From Bog-950 sp964615305 (GTDB taxonomy: Bacteria; Bacteroidota; Bacteroidia; Chitinophagales; LD1), in the NCBI GenBank assembly GCA_964615305.1, contig CAZTNA010000007.1, forward strand, positions 1 through 64,000: 64,000 nt of DNA, given 5' to 3'. Within the stretch, counting starts at the first letter, position 1, and every line of letters starts with the position of its first letter. The notes below the pieces were generated by a model. It was not told where the DNA came from. It was given only the letters and a program-made list of their open reading frames with translations, and did no database searches. This document shows, one piece after another, positions 54,452 through 63,552 of the stretch. Both the position numbers and the translations under genes were made by a program.

Positions 54452-55357
54452 GTGTTTGTTCAGAGTTTCGAGTCAGAAGAACGTAGTTTTAAAAACCGCA
54501 AAACAAGTTGGGCGGCTTTTATTACTCTGTTTTTGCACGGCCTTATACTTTTGTTTTTAATCTTGACTATACTTACCCCCCCAGATCCGCCTTATACCGA
54601 TAGTGCCGGAGGAGTGGCAGTAAGTTTCGGTACAGATGATGCCGGAAGCGGAGATGTGCAGCCTATGACACTTACCCCAATAGCTGCTGATTTTAGCCCG
54701 GCACCGGCTGCTGCCAGTACACCTTCATCATCGGCTGCTGAGGATATAGCTACGCAGGATTTAGAAGATGCTCCGGTTATTGAAAAAACAAATACGGAAG
54801 CACCTAAACCAAAACCGAATGAGAATGCCTTGTTTAAGCCCAATAAAAACAATACTACGAAGGCTGAACCCAACAATTCTAAAGCTACCAACAACACACC
54901 ACCTGCACCTACAACCAATAGCGATGCGTTGTTTACTAAAGGAGCCAAAGGCAACCCTAACAACAGTAAAGGCGATGGCACCGGTGGTGGAAAAGGCGAC
55001 CAGGGAAAGCCCGATGGAGATCCAAATTCAAAAAACTATTTGGGAGATGGAGATGGTAATGGAAGTGGCAGCGGCAAAGGTGACTTACATGGTGGCTTTA
55101 GTTTAAAAGGAAGGAATAAAGTAGCTCTGCCACCACCAACACAGTGCAGTTCGAAAGGGAAAGTAGTAGTAAGCATAAGAGTTGATAGAAACGGCAGAGT
55201 TGTGGAAGCTAAACTCAAACGTTTTGAATCTACCGTGTTTGATGAATGCAATGTAAATAACGCATTAAGCGCAGCCCGAAAATCAACCTTTACACCTGAT
55301 ACAAATGCGCCCGAAATACAGGAAGGAACTATCACTTACATTTACAAAGTGAATTGA
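54452..55357 (+). CDS. tonB: TonB energy transducer
   Basis: 301 residues from a GTG start (54452). One N-terminal helix WAAFITLFLHGLILLFLILT, a long disordered Pro/Asn/Gly region (60-225) with a GDGTGGGKGDQGKPDGD stretch, and a TonB-like C-terminal domain (SIRVDRNGRVVEAKLKRFES, ARKSTFTPDTNAPEIQEGTI). It spans the periplasm and pulls on TonB boxes of receptors, such as the cobalamin receptor at 36973. 100 bp after exbD and 38 bp before folC. Confidence 0.85.
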   Translation: MFVQSFESEERSFKNRKTSWAAFITLFLHGLILLFLILTILTPPDPPYTDSAGGVAVSFGTDDAGSGDVQPMTLTPIAADFSPAPAAASTPSSSAAEDIATQDLEDAPVIEKTNTEAPKPKPNENALFKPNKNNTTKAEPNNSKATNNTPPAPTTNSDALFTKGAKGNPNNSKGDGTGGGKGDQGKPDGDPNSKNYLGDGDGNGSGSGKGDLHGGFSLKGRNKVALPPPTQCSSKGKVVVSIRVDRNGRVVEAKLKRFESTVFDECNVNNALSAARKSTFTPDTNAPEIQEGTITYIYKVN

Positions 55358-55395
55358 TAAAAAGTTCCACTTTAGCGCTTTAACACAGTTCTGTC

Positions 55396-56688
55396 GTGAC
55401 CTATCAGCAAGCACTTAAATACCTTCTTGAGCAGCTCCCCATGTTTCAACGGGTAGGAGCTGCCGCTTACCGCAGCGACCTGACAAATATTGTTCAGTTG
55501 TGCAATATTATAGGTAACCCGCAGCGCGATATCAAGTGCATTCACGTTGCAGGAACTAACGGAAAGGGATCGGTTACACACATATTAGCATCCATTTTGC
55601 AGGAAGGGAAAAAGGATGTGGGGGTATTTGTTTCGCCACATTACAAAGATTACCGAGAGCGAATAAAGATTAACGGGCAGTTAATAAACAAACAATTTGT
55701 TAGCCAGTTTGTTGAGCAATATCAGGAAGAGTTTAAACGTATTAATGCATCGTTTTTTGAGATTACAACCGCTATGGCATTTGCCTACTTTAAGCATAAA
55801 AAAGTTGATTATGCAGTTATCGAAACAGGTTTGGGCGGGCGTTTAGATTCTACCAATATAATTAGCCCCATTCTTTCTGTTATCACAAACATTGGGTATG
55901 ACCATCAACAGTTTCTCGGAAATACTCTAGAGAAAATTGCCGGTGAAAAATCAGGAATTATCAAGCAGGGTGTGCCTGTTGTAATCGGAGAAACTCATTT
56001 TGCTACCCGTAATGTATTTATTGACAAAGCAGAGCAAACAAATTCAAAAATTGCATTTGCCGATTTAGAATATGACCTTGTTAAACATCTTCGTTTTAAA
56101 AAAAACACTTTTGAAACATTCAGAATTAAAAAACGAGAATCAGGCATCCCTGTGGACTACAACACAGATCTAACTGGTGCTTATCAGGCAAAAAACATTA
56201 TTACCGCATTGAGCGCCCTCGATATGCTCAGCCATATTGGAATAGTTGTACCTGACTATCACAAAACATTAGGGTTAATGTGGGTTAGAAGATCAACCGG
56301 ATTTGCCGGAAGGTGGATGGTGCTCAACAAATCGCCTTTAACTGTTTTAGACAGTGCCCACAACGTTGATGGTCTTCGTACATTGAACGAAGAACTGGAG
56401 CAACTGAAATTTACACATTTGCATTTTGTGTATGGTACTGTGAAAGACAAAGACATCAGAAGAGCGCTTTCACTTTTGCCCAAACATGCCACTTACTATT
56501 TCTGTAAAGCCAATTTGCCGCGCGGCTTAGATGCCGGTGAGTTGAAGCAACAAGCTGCTGAGTTTAATTTACACGGTGAAATGTATGAATCGGTAGCTGC
56601 GGCATTTGCAGCAGCAAAAAAACAAGCTCAGAAACCTGATATGATATTAGTAGCGGGTAGTGTGTTTGTTGTCGCTGAAGTGCTTTGA
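55396..56688 (+). CDS. folC: Folylpolyglutamate/dihydrofolate synthase
   Basis: 430 residues from a GTG start. Mur-ligase-type ATP site VAGTNGKGSVTHILASIL, then YAVIETGLGGRLDSTNII and ITNIGYDHQQFLGNTLEKIA with the carbamylated-Lys region EKSGIIKQ, and VLDSAHNVDGLRTL. It adds glutamate to dihydropteroate or folates. The exbB-exbD-tonB-folC order is a common Bacteroidota arrangement, in my recollection. Confidence 0.92.
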   Translation: MTYQQALKYLLEQLPMFQRVGAAAYRSDLTNIVQLCNIIGNPQRDIKCIHVAGTNGKGSVTHILASILQEGKKDVGVFVSPHYKDYRERIKINGQLINKQFVSQFVEQYQEEFKRINASFFEITTAMAFAYFKHKKVDYAVIETGLGGRLDSTNIISPILSVITNIGYDHQQFLGNTLEKIAGEKSGIIKQGVPVVIGETHFATRNVFIDKAEQTNSKIAFADLEYDLVKHLRFKKNTFETFRIKKRESGIPVDYNTDLTGAYQAKNIITALSALDMLSHIGIVVPDYHKTLGLMWVRRSTGFAGRWMVLNKSPLTVLDSAHNVDGLRTLNEELEQLKFTHLHFVYGTVKDKDIRRALSLLPKHATYYFCKANLPRGLDAGELKQQAAEFNLHGEMYESVAAAFAAAKKQAQKPDMILVAGSVFVVAEVL

Positions 56689-56746
56689 AGTATGACCAAT
56701 GGCATGAAGTTAGCGTTGGGCTAAGCATTTTATATACATAAGTCAA

Positions 56747-58567
56747 TTACCTAACCAACAGCACCATTCCTTTGCGTTCTACTTTCACGCCATCGTTAGC
56801 ATAAAATTGAATCAGATACCCATAGCCGCCCTGTTGTGCATCTTTGCCATGATCAGTGCCGTTCCAGCCCAATGTAGGGTCGTTACTTTCAAAAACTTTT
56901 CCTCCGTACCTATTATAAATTTGCATAGAATATGCTTGCGGCTCACCGTAAATAATGGTTGGTTTAAAAACACTGTTCACACCACCCGGTGCAAACGCAT
57001 TTGGTATGTAAATAATTGGCCGGTGAATAATGCACATTTCATTACTAAAACTGGTTAGCGTATCATGAATGTTGGCGGTGGGAAGATTTAAGTCATAAAC
57101 AGCTTCGATTCGATAACAAAAAATGCCTTTTTCATCTAAGAACTGTTGTAATGAGTCAGAGAATGCGTTTGTTCCTAAAGGAAATGTTCGTATTAACTGA
57201 TAACCGTTTCCGTAGTTACGATAAAGGTTATAGCGTAATATAGTAGCGCCTTCTAACTCAAAATCATTCCAGGTGAGGTTGGCAATGTAGTAATCGAATA
57301 ATTCTCCTTTAAGGCATATAGTTTTTACGTATGGAGTCGGAAACTGATTTTGACAACTATCGTAAGCAGTTACCTTGTAAAAATATGGGTTATGCTCGGG
57401 TTGTACACCCAACGAATCAACATAAATTTCTATAGGGCTAACAGGAACTGGTGCATTTAGCTGCTCTACTTTATCGAAACTAACATTATTACCGCTGCGC
57501 TCAAGCATGTAAAACAGTAGCTCAGCGGTAGGGTCAATTGCCCAAGTTAAAGTTACATGGTTGTCTAAGTCAACAGTGGCGTTTGTAATGTAGTTGTAAG
57601 AAGGTGGTTGAACTATGGTGGGTAGCAGGCAGAGTTGATTGCTGTTAGATACGATGTTAGTGTCAGCAGCACTAACAGCACGCACTATTACACATAGTGA
57701 ATCTCCATCATTAAAACCTGTGTATGCGAAACTAATTGTGCTGCTGTCAACTGCCCCTACATTTACAAATGGTCCTAAGTTAGCGCTAACTAATATTTGG
57801 TATTCTTTAACTCCTTGTTGCCAGTTAATGTATTTGTTCCAGTTAATGTTTAGCTGATTGCTGCATGTGGTTGTAGATGCTGTTGCAAAAATGGTGTTGT
57901 GCGGTAGAATATTAAACGAACTGATTCTTCCGCAACTGTCAACAGCGGCTACGGTAAAGTATAGCGATTGTGCGTTTGGGTCATTGAATACCCCTGCTAT
58001 GTCTGTATAAGTGGTATTGTATCTGCCGTAAACGGTATCAAGTGGTATGGCGTTGCCATTGCCCGGTAAATAATAGTAAACTATATAGGAGTTAGTTTGC
58101 GGAGATGCGCTAGGCAGCCAATTAAAAATTGCATCGTTTCCCGGGGTTACATCCACATTTACAATTTCAGGCGTAACAGGGTTTAAATTGTTTACTGTAT
58201 CAGATTGTAAAACGGTAGCTCCAGGACAATTGTAAACAGCCTCAATATAAAAATACCATGTAGGAGAAGCCGACAGATAACCTGATAGCAGATGCGAATT
58301 AGTGCCTTGACCTGTAACTGCAACTGGGGCATTGTAAGGACCCAAAGGACCTGTTTGAGAAGCGTAAATATTGTATTGAACAAACGCACCACATGGGTTT
58401 GTGGGTGGGTTTGTCCAGTATAGCGTAATGTTGCCATTTACCGCATCGTTCGCCACGCACTGTAAATCAGGGGCAAGAATAGTTTGAGAAAAACTTCTTG
58501 TATAAAGAACAAGAAGTAAAAAAAACAGTATGAAAAACTTTTGGTTCACGAGTTGATACGGTTGCAA
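56747..58567 (-). CDS. Secreted FN3-rich protein with T9SS type B C-terminus
   Basis: 606 residues; signal FFILFFLLLVLYTRSFSQ. About five FN3-like segments repeat NITLYWTNPPTNP, NDAIFNWLPSASPQ, NLTWNDFELEGATI, each with an Y-x-V-Y or Y-x-L-Y strand. The C-terminus (IYIPNAFAPGGVNSVFKP ... QIYNRYGGKVFESNDPTLGWNG) is the gliding-motility-associated type B form that needs a PorP partner; none is adjacent. Surface adhesin or matrix protein. Confidence 0.8.
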   Translation of the reverse strand: MQPYQLVNQKFFILFFLLLVLYTRSFSQTILAPDLQCVANDAVNGNITLYWTNPPTNPCGAFVQYNIYASQTGPLGPYNAPVAVTGQGTNSHLLSGYLSASPTWYFYIEAVYNCPGATVLQSDTVNNLNPVTPEIVNVDVTPGNDAIFNWLPSASPQTNSYIVYYYLPGNGNAIPLDTVYGRYNTTYTDIAGVFNDPNAQSLYFTVAAVDSCGRISSFNILPHNTIFATASTTTCSNQLNINWNKYINWQQGVKEYQILVSANLGPFVNVGAVDSSTISFAYTGFNDGDSLCVIVRAVSAADTNIVSNSNQLCLLPTIVQPPSYNYITNATVDLDNHVTLTWAIDPTAELLFYMLERSGNNVSFDKVEQLNAPVPVSPIEIYVDSLGVQPEHNPYFYKVTAYDSCQNQFPTPYVKTICLKGELFDYYIANLTWNDFELEGATILRYNLYRNYGNGYQLIRTFPLGTNAFSDSLQQFLDEKGIFCYRIEAVYDLNLPTANIHDTLTSFSNEMCIIHRPIIYIPNAFAPGGVNSVFKPTIIYGEPQAYSMQIYNRYGGKVFESNDPTLGWNGTDHGKDAQQGGYGYLIQFYANDGVKVERKGMVLLVR

Positions 58568-58608
58568 GTATAAGAGTAAAGCTCAAACGGTTTAGTTGCA
58601 AGTTTATT

Positions 58609-59880
58609 TTATCCTACTGTAACCTTATACATCTTTTCATAATCAAAATACCTGTTTGCCAGTTGTAAAAGTTCTTCGGAATTTACCTCACGAACGGTTT
58701 TTAGAAGTTGCTGAATGTATTCAGGTGTTTGGTTGTAAATAAGCAACCCTTTCAGCGTATCAGAAAATTTCATTGGGCCATCTATACTCCGTAGAATTTT
58801 TCCGCTCATATAATTTTTAACTACTTGTAGTTCTTCATAGCCAACCAACTCGGTGCGAAGCAGGGTAATCTCATGCTTAATTTCATTCAAAGTAGCTTCG
58901 CGCACATCTTTACCTACTTCACTGGCAATTTCAAGAAAACCACCATGCGGATACGAAGCAAATGATGAGTAAATGCCGTAGGTATAGCCTTTTTCTTCGC
59001 GAATATTGCTCATTAATCGAGACCCAAAGTAACCGCCAAATACCGTGTTAAGAACAGATAATTTCAGAAAATCGGGATGGGTTTTGTTGATGGTAAGGTT
59101 ACCCAACACAACTGCACTTTGCACCGAATCTGCTTTTTCGGTATGTAGCACTAAATCTTTTTCTGATTCTATTTTATGAACAATATCTGTTTCTGCTTTT
59201 TCTCCCAAAAAATCATTACAACCGAAAAAGTTGTTTAATGTTTTTAGAAGTTGGGTATCAAACTTACCCGCCACAATTAAGGTCAGGTTGTTTGCGTTGT
59301 AATACCTATTGTAGAATGCCTTTAAATCATCTGTCGTAATTTTTTCGAAATGTTCGAACTCAGTAACCCTTCCATACGGATGGTTTTTGCCATACAGTGC
59401 ATTTACAAACTGGCGGTTAGCAATAAAATCATTTTTCTGCAACTCAACAGTAAAACGTTGCTTACGGTTCGAAAGAATAGTTTTCAGTTCTTCTTCCGGA
59501 AAAACAGAATCACGAAATATTTCGAAGAAAAGCGGAATTAAGGTCTCGGCATGCTTACTTAAACTGTAAAGTGATGAACTGCCGTTTTCGAATCCTGCAG
59601 ATGTGTGAAAATTAGCCCCGTAATAATCGAATGCGTCAGCAATCTGTTTGGAACTTTTGGTTTTTGTTCCTTCGCGCAACATGCGGTTGGTAAGATCGGC
59701 AACAAGGTTCTTTTTCTCGAACCATTTGCCTGATTTAAACATCAATTCAATTTTTACCACTTCTTGGTCTCCGCTGTTTAGTACATAAACTGGAACTCCG
59801 TTATCAAGTGTCAGTTTCTCTACCGTGGGTAAATCAATTTTTTCAATAAGATTTATTGAGGGGGCTAGTGTTCTGTTCAT
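58609..59880 (-). CDS. M16 peptidase subunit, non-catalytic
   Basis: 423 residues of the insulinase fold, but the HxxEH zinc motif is missing: the aligned stretch reads LVADLTNRMLREGT. The second-half R/Y element that completes the active site (MSNIREEKGYTYGIYSSF) is present. This is the pattern of the beta-type subunit in heterodimeric M16 enzymes, with the active partner (59886) ending 5 bp upstream. Confidence 0.85.
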   Translation of the reverse strand: MNRTLAPSINLIEKIDLPTVEKLTLDNGVPVYVLNSGDQEVVKIELMFKSGKWFEKKNLVADLTNRMLREGTKTKSSKQIADAFDYYGANFHTSAGFENGSSSLYSLSKHAETLIPLFFEIFRDSVFPEEELKTILSNRKQRFTVELQKNDFIANRQFVNALYGKNHPYGRVTEFEHFEKITTDDLKAFYNRYYNANNLTLIVAGKFDTQLLKTLNNFFGCNDFLGEKAETDIVHKIESEKDLVLHTEKADSVQSAVVLGNLTINKTHPDFLKLSVLNTVFGGYFGSRLMSNIREEKGYTYGIYSSFASYPHGGFLEIASEVGKDVREATLNEIKHEITLLRTELVGYEELQVVKNYMSGKILRSIDGPMKFSDTLKGLLIYNQTPEYIQQLLKTVREVNSEELLQLANRYFDYEKMYKVTVG

Positions 59881-59885
59881 TAATA

Positions 59886-61124
59886 TTAGTGGTTAGAGAA
59901 ATAACGAATGGTATTACAGTTCTCTTTTCTAAAAATTTCGGAAGCTGCTTGTTGTAGTCCTTCAGCAGTAACAGCGGCATACTTGGCAGCTTCATGGTTT
60001 ACATCAGCTGCATTGCCAAGCATATCGAAATAAGCAAGGTTCATGGCGCGGTTGAGTACATTCACTTCGCTGAAATTCATGAAGGCTTCTACTTTGTTCT
60101 TCACCTTTTGCAGTTCATCATTATTTACTTTTTTATCAGTCATTTGTTTTACAATTTCTTCCACAGCACTATTGGCGGTATCCATCGAAACGCCTTCGCT
60201 CAGTTTGCCTTCAATCATTAGCAAGCCATCGTCAATAGTTTCTGTACTGTATGCCCCAATGCTGCTGAAAAGTTTTTTGTCTTTAACTAAACCCTGATAC
60301 AAGCGCGAAGAATCACCATTACTTAAAATATCGCGCAGCAAATCAGATGCATAAAAATTTTTGTCAGTGCGCGCACACATTTTATAGGCTTTGTATAAAG
60401 CGTTTACAGGCACGTCTGCTTTTACTTCTAACACACGTTCTTCAGTTTGTGTGGGCTCCTTAGCTATATTGCGTATTGTTTTTTCACCCGGAGAGATTTC
60501 GCCAAACCATTTTTGTGCGAGATTTTCGACAGCCCCTGTTTTTACATTGCCTGCTACTACCATTACTGCATTATTAGGTCGGTAATACTTAAAAAAGAAA
60601 TCTTTTGCTGATTGCATTTTTACCTGCTCAATGTGTTGAAGATTAAGCCCAATAACCGGCCACTGGTAAGGGTGAACCTTATATGCCAGCGCGCTCATTT
60701 TATGCCACACGTCTCCGTAAGGTTGATTGATGTAGTGCTCTTTAAACTCTTCCATTACCACGTTCTTCTGTGTGTTCAAACTTTCTTCTTCAAAAGCCAG
60801 CGATAACATGCGGTCACTTTCTAACCAAAAAGCAGTTTCAAGGTTATTAGACGGTAGAATATCGTAGTAGTTGGTGATATCGCTGGAGGTAAATGCGTTG
60901 TTTTCACCGCCTGCATTCTGTAGTGGTGTATCGAACTCGGGAATGTTTACTGAACCTTCAAACATGAAATGTTCAAACAAGTGCGCAAAACCTGTTTGTT
61001 GGCTATCTTCATCGCGCGAGCCAACTTTATACAAAATGTTGACAGCCGCCATGGCGGTAGAGTTGTCTTCATGCACAATTACTTTTAAGCCATTGTTGAG
61101 AGTAAACTCATTGAACTTGATCAT
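59886..61124 (-). CDS. M16 peptidase subunit, catalytic
   Basis: 412 residues. HLFEH (48-52) is the inverted zinc motif HxxEH; the distal Glu ligand is likely in NVVMEEFKEHYIN. No signal peptide is obvious in either M16 subunit, so a cytoplasmic role is likely. Together with the next gene it should form a heterodimer that degrades peptides. Confidence 0.9.
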   Translation of the reverse strand: MIKFNEFTLNNGLKVIVHEDNSTAMAAVNILYKVGSRDEDSQQTGFAHLFEHFMFEGSVNIPEFDTPLQNAGGENNAFTSSDITNYYDILPSNNLETAFWLESDRMLSLAFEEESLNTQKNVVMEEFKEHYINQPYGDVWHKMSALAYKVHPYQWPVIGLNLQHIEQVKMQSAKDFFFKYYRPNNAVMVVAGNVKTGAVENLAQKWFGEISPGEKTIRNIAKEPTQTEERVLEVKADVPVNALYKAYKMCARTDKNFYASDLLRDILSNGDSSRLYQGLVKDKKLFSSIGAYSTETIDDGLLMIEGKLSEGVSMDTANSAVEEIVKQMTDKKVNNDELQKVKNKVEAFMNFSEVNVLNRAMNLAYFDMLGNAADVNHEAAKYAAVTAEGLQQAASEIFRKENCNTIRYFSNH

Positions 61125-61297
61125 TATTAAAATTAAGGCGGCAAACCTATATGAATTTAGGTGGCAACAAAACAGATAGTTAACCGTGCAATTAAAGTGT
61201 ATGCTATCGCAAAATGTGTCATGTGGTGGAGTGTTTTAACTTACACAACTGTTGAGGTCAGCAGGTTTTATATTTTCGAAACCTAATTTGTACGCAG

Positions 61298-62149
61298 ATG
61301 AGCATGATAAGAAAAGCTGCTGTTGCCGGTTCAGGCGCTATGGGTGCAGGCATTGCACAGGTTTTCGCACAAGCCGGATTAAACGTTACCCTTTACGATT
61401 TAAGTATTGAACAGCTACAAAAAGCAAAACAAGGTATAGAGAAAAACCTTTCGATGGCTGTACAGAAAAACAAAATTCAGGAGGCTGAAAAAAATGTAAT
61501 TCTTAGTCGCATCACCTGCACTACTGATGTAAATACATTACAGGCCGATTTAATAGTTGAGGCAATTGTAGAAAGGCTCGACCCCAAGCGTGAGTTGTTT
61601 CATAAGCTGGCAGCTATTAACCCGGCAGAAACAATTTTAGTTACCAATACTTCTTCAATATCGGTTACACAAATAGCCAAGGGAATTCTGAATCCTGAAA
61701 GAGTTGCCGGTATGCACTTTTTTAACCCGGCTCATTTAATGAAGTTAGTGGAAGTAATTAGTGGTGCAGAAACATCTAAAGAAACTGCGAACTCTATTTT
61801 TCAACTGGCGGTTGCCATCGGCAAAACGCCTATTATGTGCAGCGATTCACCTGGCTTTATTACCAACCGTGTAGCTCGACACTACTATGTAGAGAGTTTA
61901 AAAATACTGGAAGAAAAAGCCTCTACTCAAGAGAACATAGATGCACTGATGGAAAGTGCCGGCTTTAAAATGGGGCCATTTAAACTTATGGATCACGTAG
62001 GTAACGATATTAATTTTGCTGTTACATCTTCACTCTATGAATCGTTTTATCAAGATGCAAAGTTTCGCCCATCACGTATTCAACAACAAAAAGTAGATGC
62101 CGGGCATTTAGGTAAGAAAGCCGGCAAAGGATTTTACAATTATCAGTGA
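61298..62149 (+). CDS. 3-hydroxybutyryl-CoA dehydrogenase
   Basis: 283 residues. NAD site AVAGSGAMGAGIAQVFAQAG, catalytic His in GMHFFNPAHLMKLVEVI, and the C-terminal domain (FGVT-like FKLMDHVGNDINFAV) of 3-hydroxyacyl-CoA dehydrogenases of the short Hbd/PaaH type. It interconverts acetoacetyl-CoA and 3-hydroxybutyryl-CoA. TATTTTCG at 61271-61278 with TTG at 61252-61254 forms a plausible promoter. Confidence 0.88.
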   Translation: MSMIRKAAVAGSGAMGAGIAQVFAQAGLNVTLYDLSIEQLQKAKQGIEKNLSMAVQKNKIQEAEKNVILSRITCTTDVNTLQADLIVEAIVERLDPKRELFHKLAAINPAETILVTNTSSISVTQIAKGILNPERVAGMHFFNPAHLMKLVEVISGAETSKETANSIFQLAVAIGKTPIMCSDSPGFITNRVARHYYVESLKILEEKASTQENIDALMESAGFKMGPFKLMDHVGNDINFAVTSSLYESFYQDAKFRPSRIQQQKVDAGHLGKKAGKGFYNYQ

Positions 62150-62217
62150 AAAACTACATTCGCCACCGTCTGAACGAAGCGAAGCACAACTGTAGTTGTG
62201 CATTTCAAAACAACAGC

Positions 62218-62302
62218 GCCCGGGTGGCGAAACTGGTAGACGCGCTCGTTTCAGGTGCGAGAGCCGCAAGGTGTGGGGGTTCGAATCCCTTCCCGGGCAC
62301 CA
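62218..62302 (+). tRNA. tRNA-Leu (anticodon CAG)
   Basis: 85 nt including an encoded CCA (62300-62302). Acceptor GCCCGGG (62218-62224) pairs with CCCGGGC (62292-62298). The anticodon loop TTCAGGT gives CAG; a long variable arm (GCCGCAAGGT) marks the class II leucine tRNA; the T loop is TTCGAAT. Discriminator base A, as needed for leucine. Confidence 0.97.
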
Positions 62303-62357
62303 ACTTCATCAGCTAGTTAGCCATGTGCCGATTAGCTGATTTTGTTTTACCTAAACT

Positions 62358-63476
62358 CTAATACTTCACCTCTTTTAATTCTTCCCATCGCTGGTTGTTC
62401 ATAGCGTCATCTAAGTTGGGGTTGTAATCACTCTGGTTGGTGCTGATATATTCGCCATTAGAGTTCATCCAGTATTGGTTATATCCGCTTTGCACTTTAT
62501 AAGTTTGCCCGGTAGATGAGTTCGTTACTTTAGTTCGTTCGGTTATTACATCAACAAACTGTTCGTGTTGCCTGTCGCTGCTGGCGTTGCGCTCGCGCCA
62601 CCCATTCATAATAGCATCGTTTATAGCATTGCTCTTGTTTACAAAGGCACGCTGTTGTGCTTCAAATGCCGCCTGATTTTGAGCCATACGTTGATTGTGT
62701 GCTGCCCAGCTTGCACCGGCCTTTTGTGCCTCACGTTGGTTATACTCTGCTATTGGCTCTAGCGCATAGCGCACACTAGCCAAGCTGAAAAGCAACTGTT
62801 TTTTTGCCCTGTCGAAATACTCGGGGTCGGCTTCGAGCCCCGATGACCAATAGCTCCAATTTTGCATTTCAGCAGTGTTACTAACAGAAAGGTGTAGTAA
62901 CAAAAAATAGGGTTTGCCATCAGATGTTTGCCAGTCGGTTCCTATGGCTACTACGCGGCCTTCTGACGGTACGGCTTTATACAACTGGTCGCTATACCAT
63001 TTATCTGCCTTGCTGACTTCGGGCACTTCATAATACTTTACTAAATTATAACCGTACTGTGCACACCAGGGCGCTATATCTTGTTGTATTAGTTCTTCTA
63101 TTCCCGGCATGGCACGCATTTGCTGCCCCGACTGGTAATATGCCTGCTGAAGACGGGGATCTGTAACGTTCATGAATATTTGAATTGGATAATCTGTAAT
63201 GCGAGTTTGATAGGGACCAGTTATTGTTGGTTCACCTTTGGCATGATTCTCTGCTACGTCCCACGACTCAGGAAAAGGCATTTCGGCAACAACATTACCC
63301 GACTGATCGCGAAAAGAATACATTTTTAACTGCTCCCAACTGCTAGTTGATGCTTTTACATTACTGCCATTTTCAGTTTTCTCTGAAGTGGTAGTTTCCG
63401 CGGTAGAGCGGCTTTCTGAGCTTTGGTTACAAGCCGAAAATAGCAACGCTGATAAAAAGATAAACTGCCAACGCAT
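62358..63476 (-). CDS. Lipoprotein of unknown function
   Basis: 372 residues. MRWQFIFLSALLFSACNQSS is a lipoprotein signal. The middle (about 50-215) is a mixed alpha-beta domain (AEMPFPESWDVAENH, VVAIGTDWQTSDGKPYFLLL); a helical Gln/Ala-rich part follows (AHNQRMAQNQAAFEAQQRAF), and the C-terminus (TYKVQSGYNQYWMNSNGEYI) is a YXY-rich beta segment. No family recognised. It is divergent from the radical SAM gene. Confidence 0.7.
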   Translation of the reverse strand: MRWQFIFLSALLFSACNQSSESRSTAETTTSEKTENGSNVKASTSSWEQLKMYSFRDQSGNVVAEMPFPESWDVAENHAKGEPTITGPYQTRITDYPIQIFMNVTDPRLQQAYYQSGQQMRAMPGIEELIQQDIAPWCAQYGYNLVKYYEVPEVSKADKWYSDQLYKAVPSEGRVVAIGTDWQTSDGKPYFLLLHLSVSNTAEMQNWSYWSSGLEADPEYFDRAKKQLLFSLASVRYALEPIAEYNQREAQKAGASWAAHNQRMAQNQAAFEAQQRAFVNKSNAINDAIMNGWRERNASSDRQHEQFVDVITERTKVTNSSTGQTYKVQSGYNQYWMNSNGEYISTNQSDYNPNLDDAMNNQRWEELKEVKY

Positions 63477-63552
63477 AGGTTAAAGTATTATGAGTTAAAA
63501 AAAGAGTACGGTAAAATTAAAATTGCAAATCATGTAATTTTATTTTCACAGA

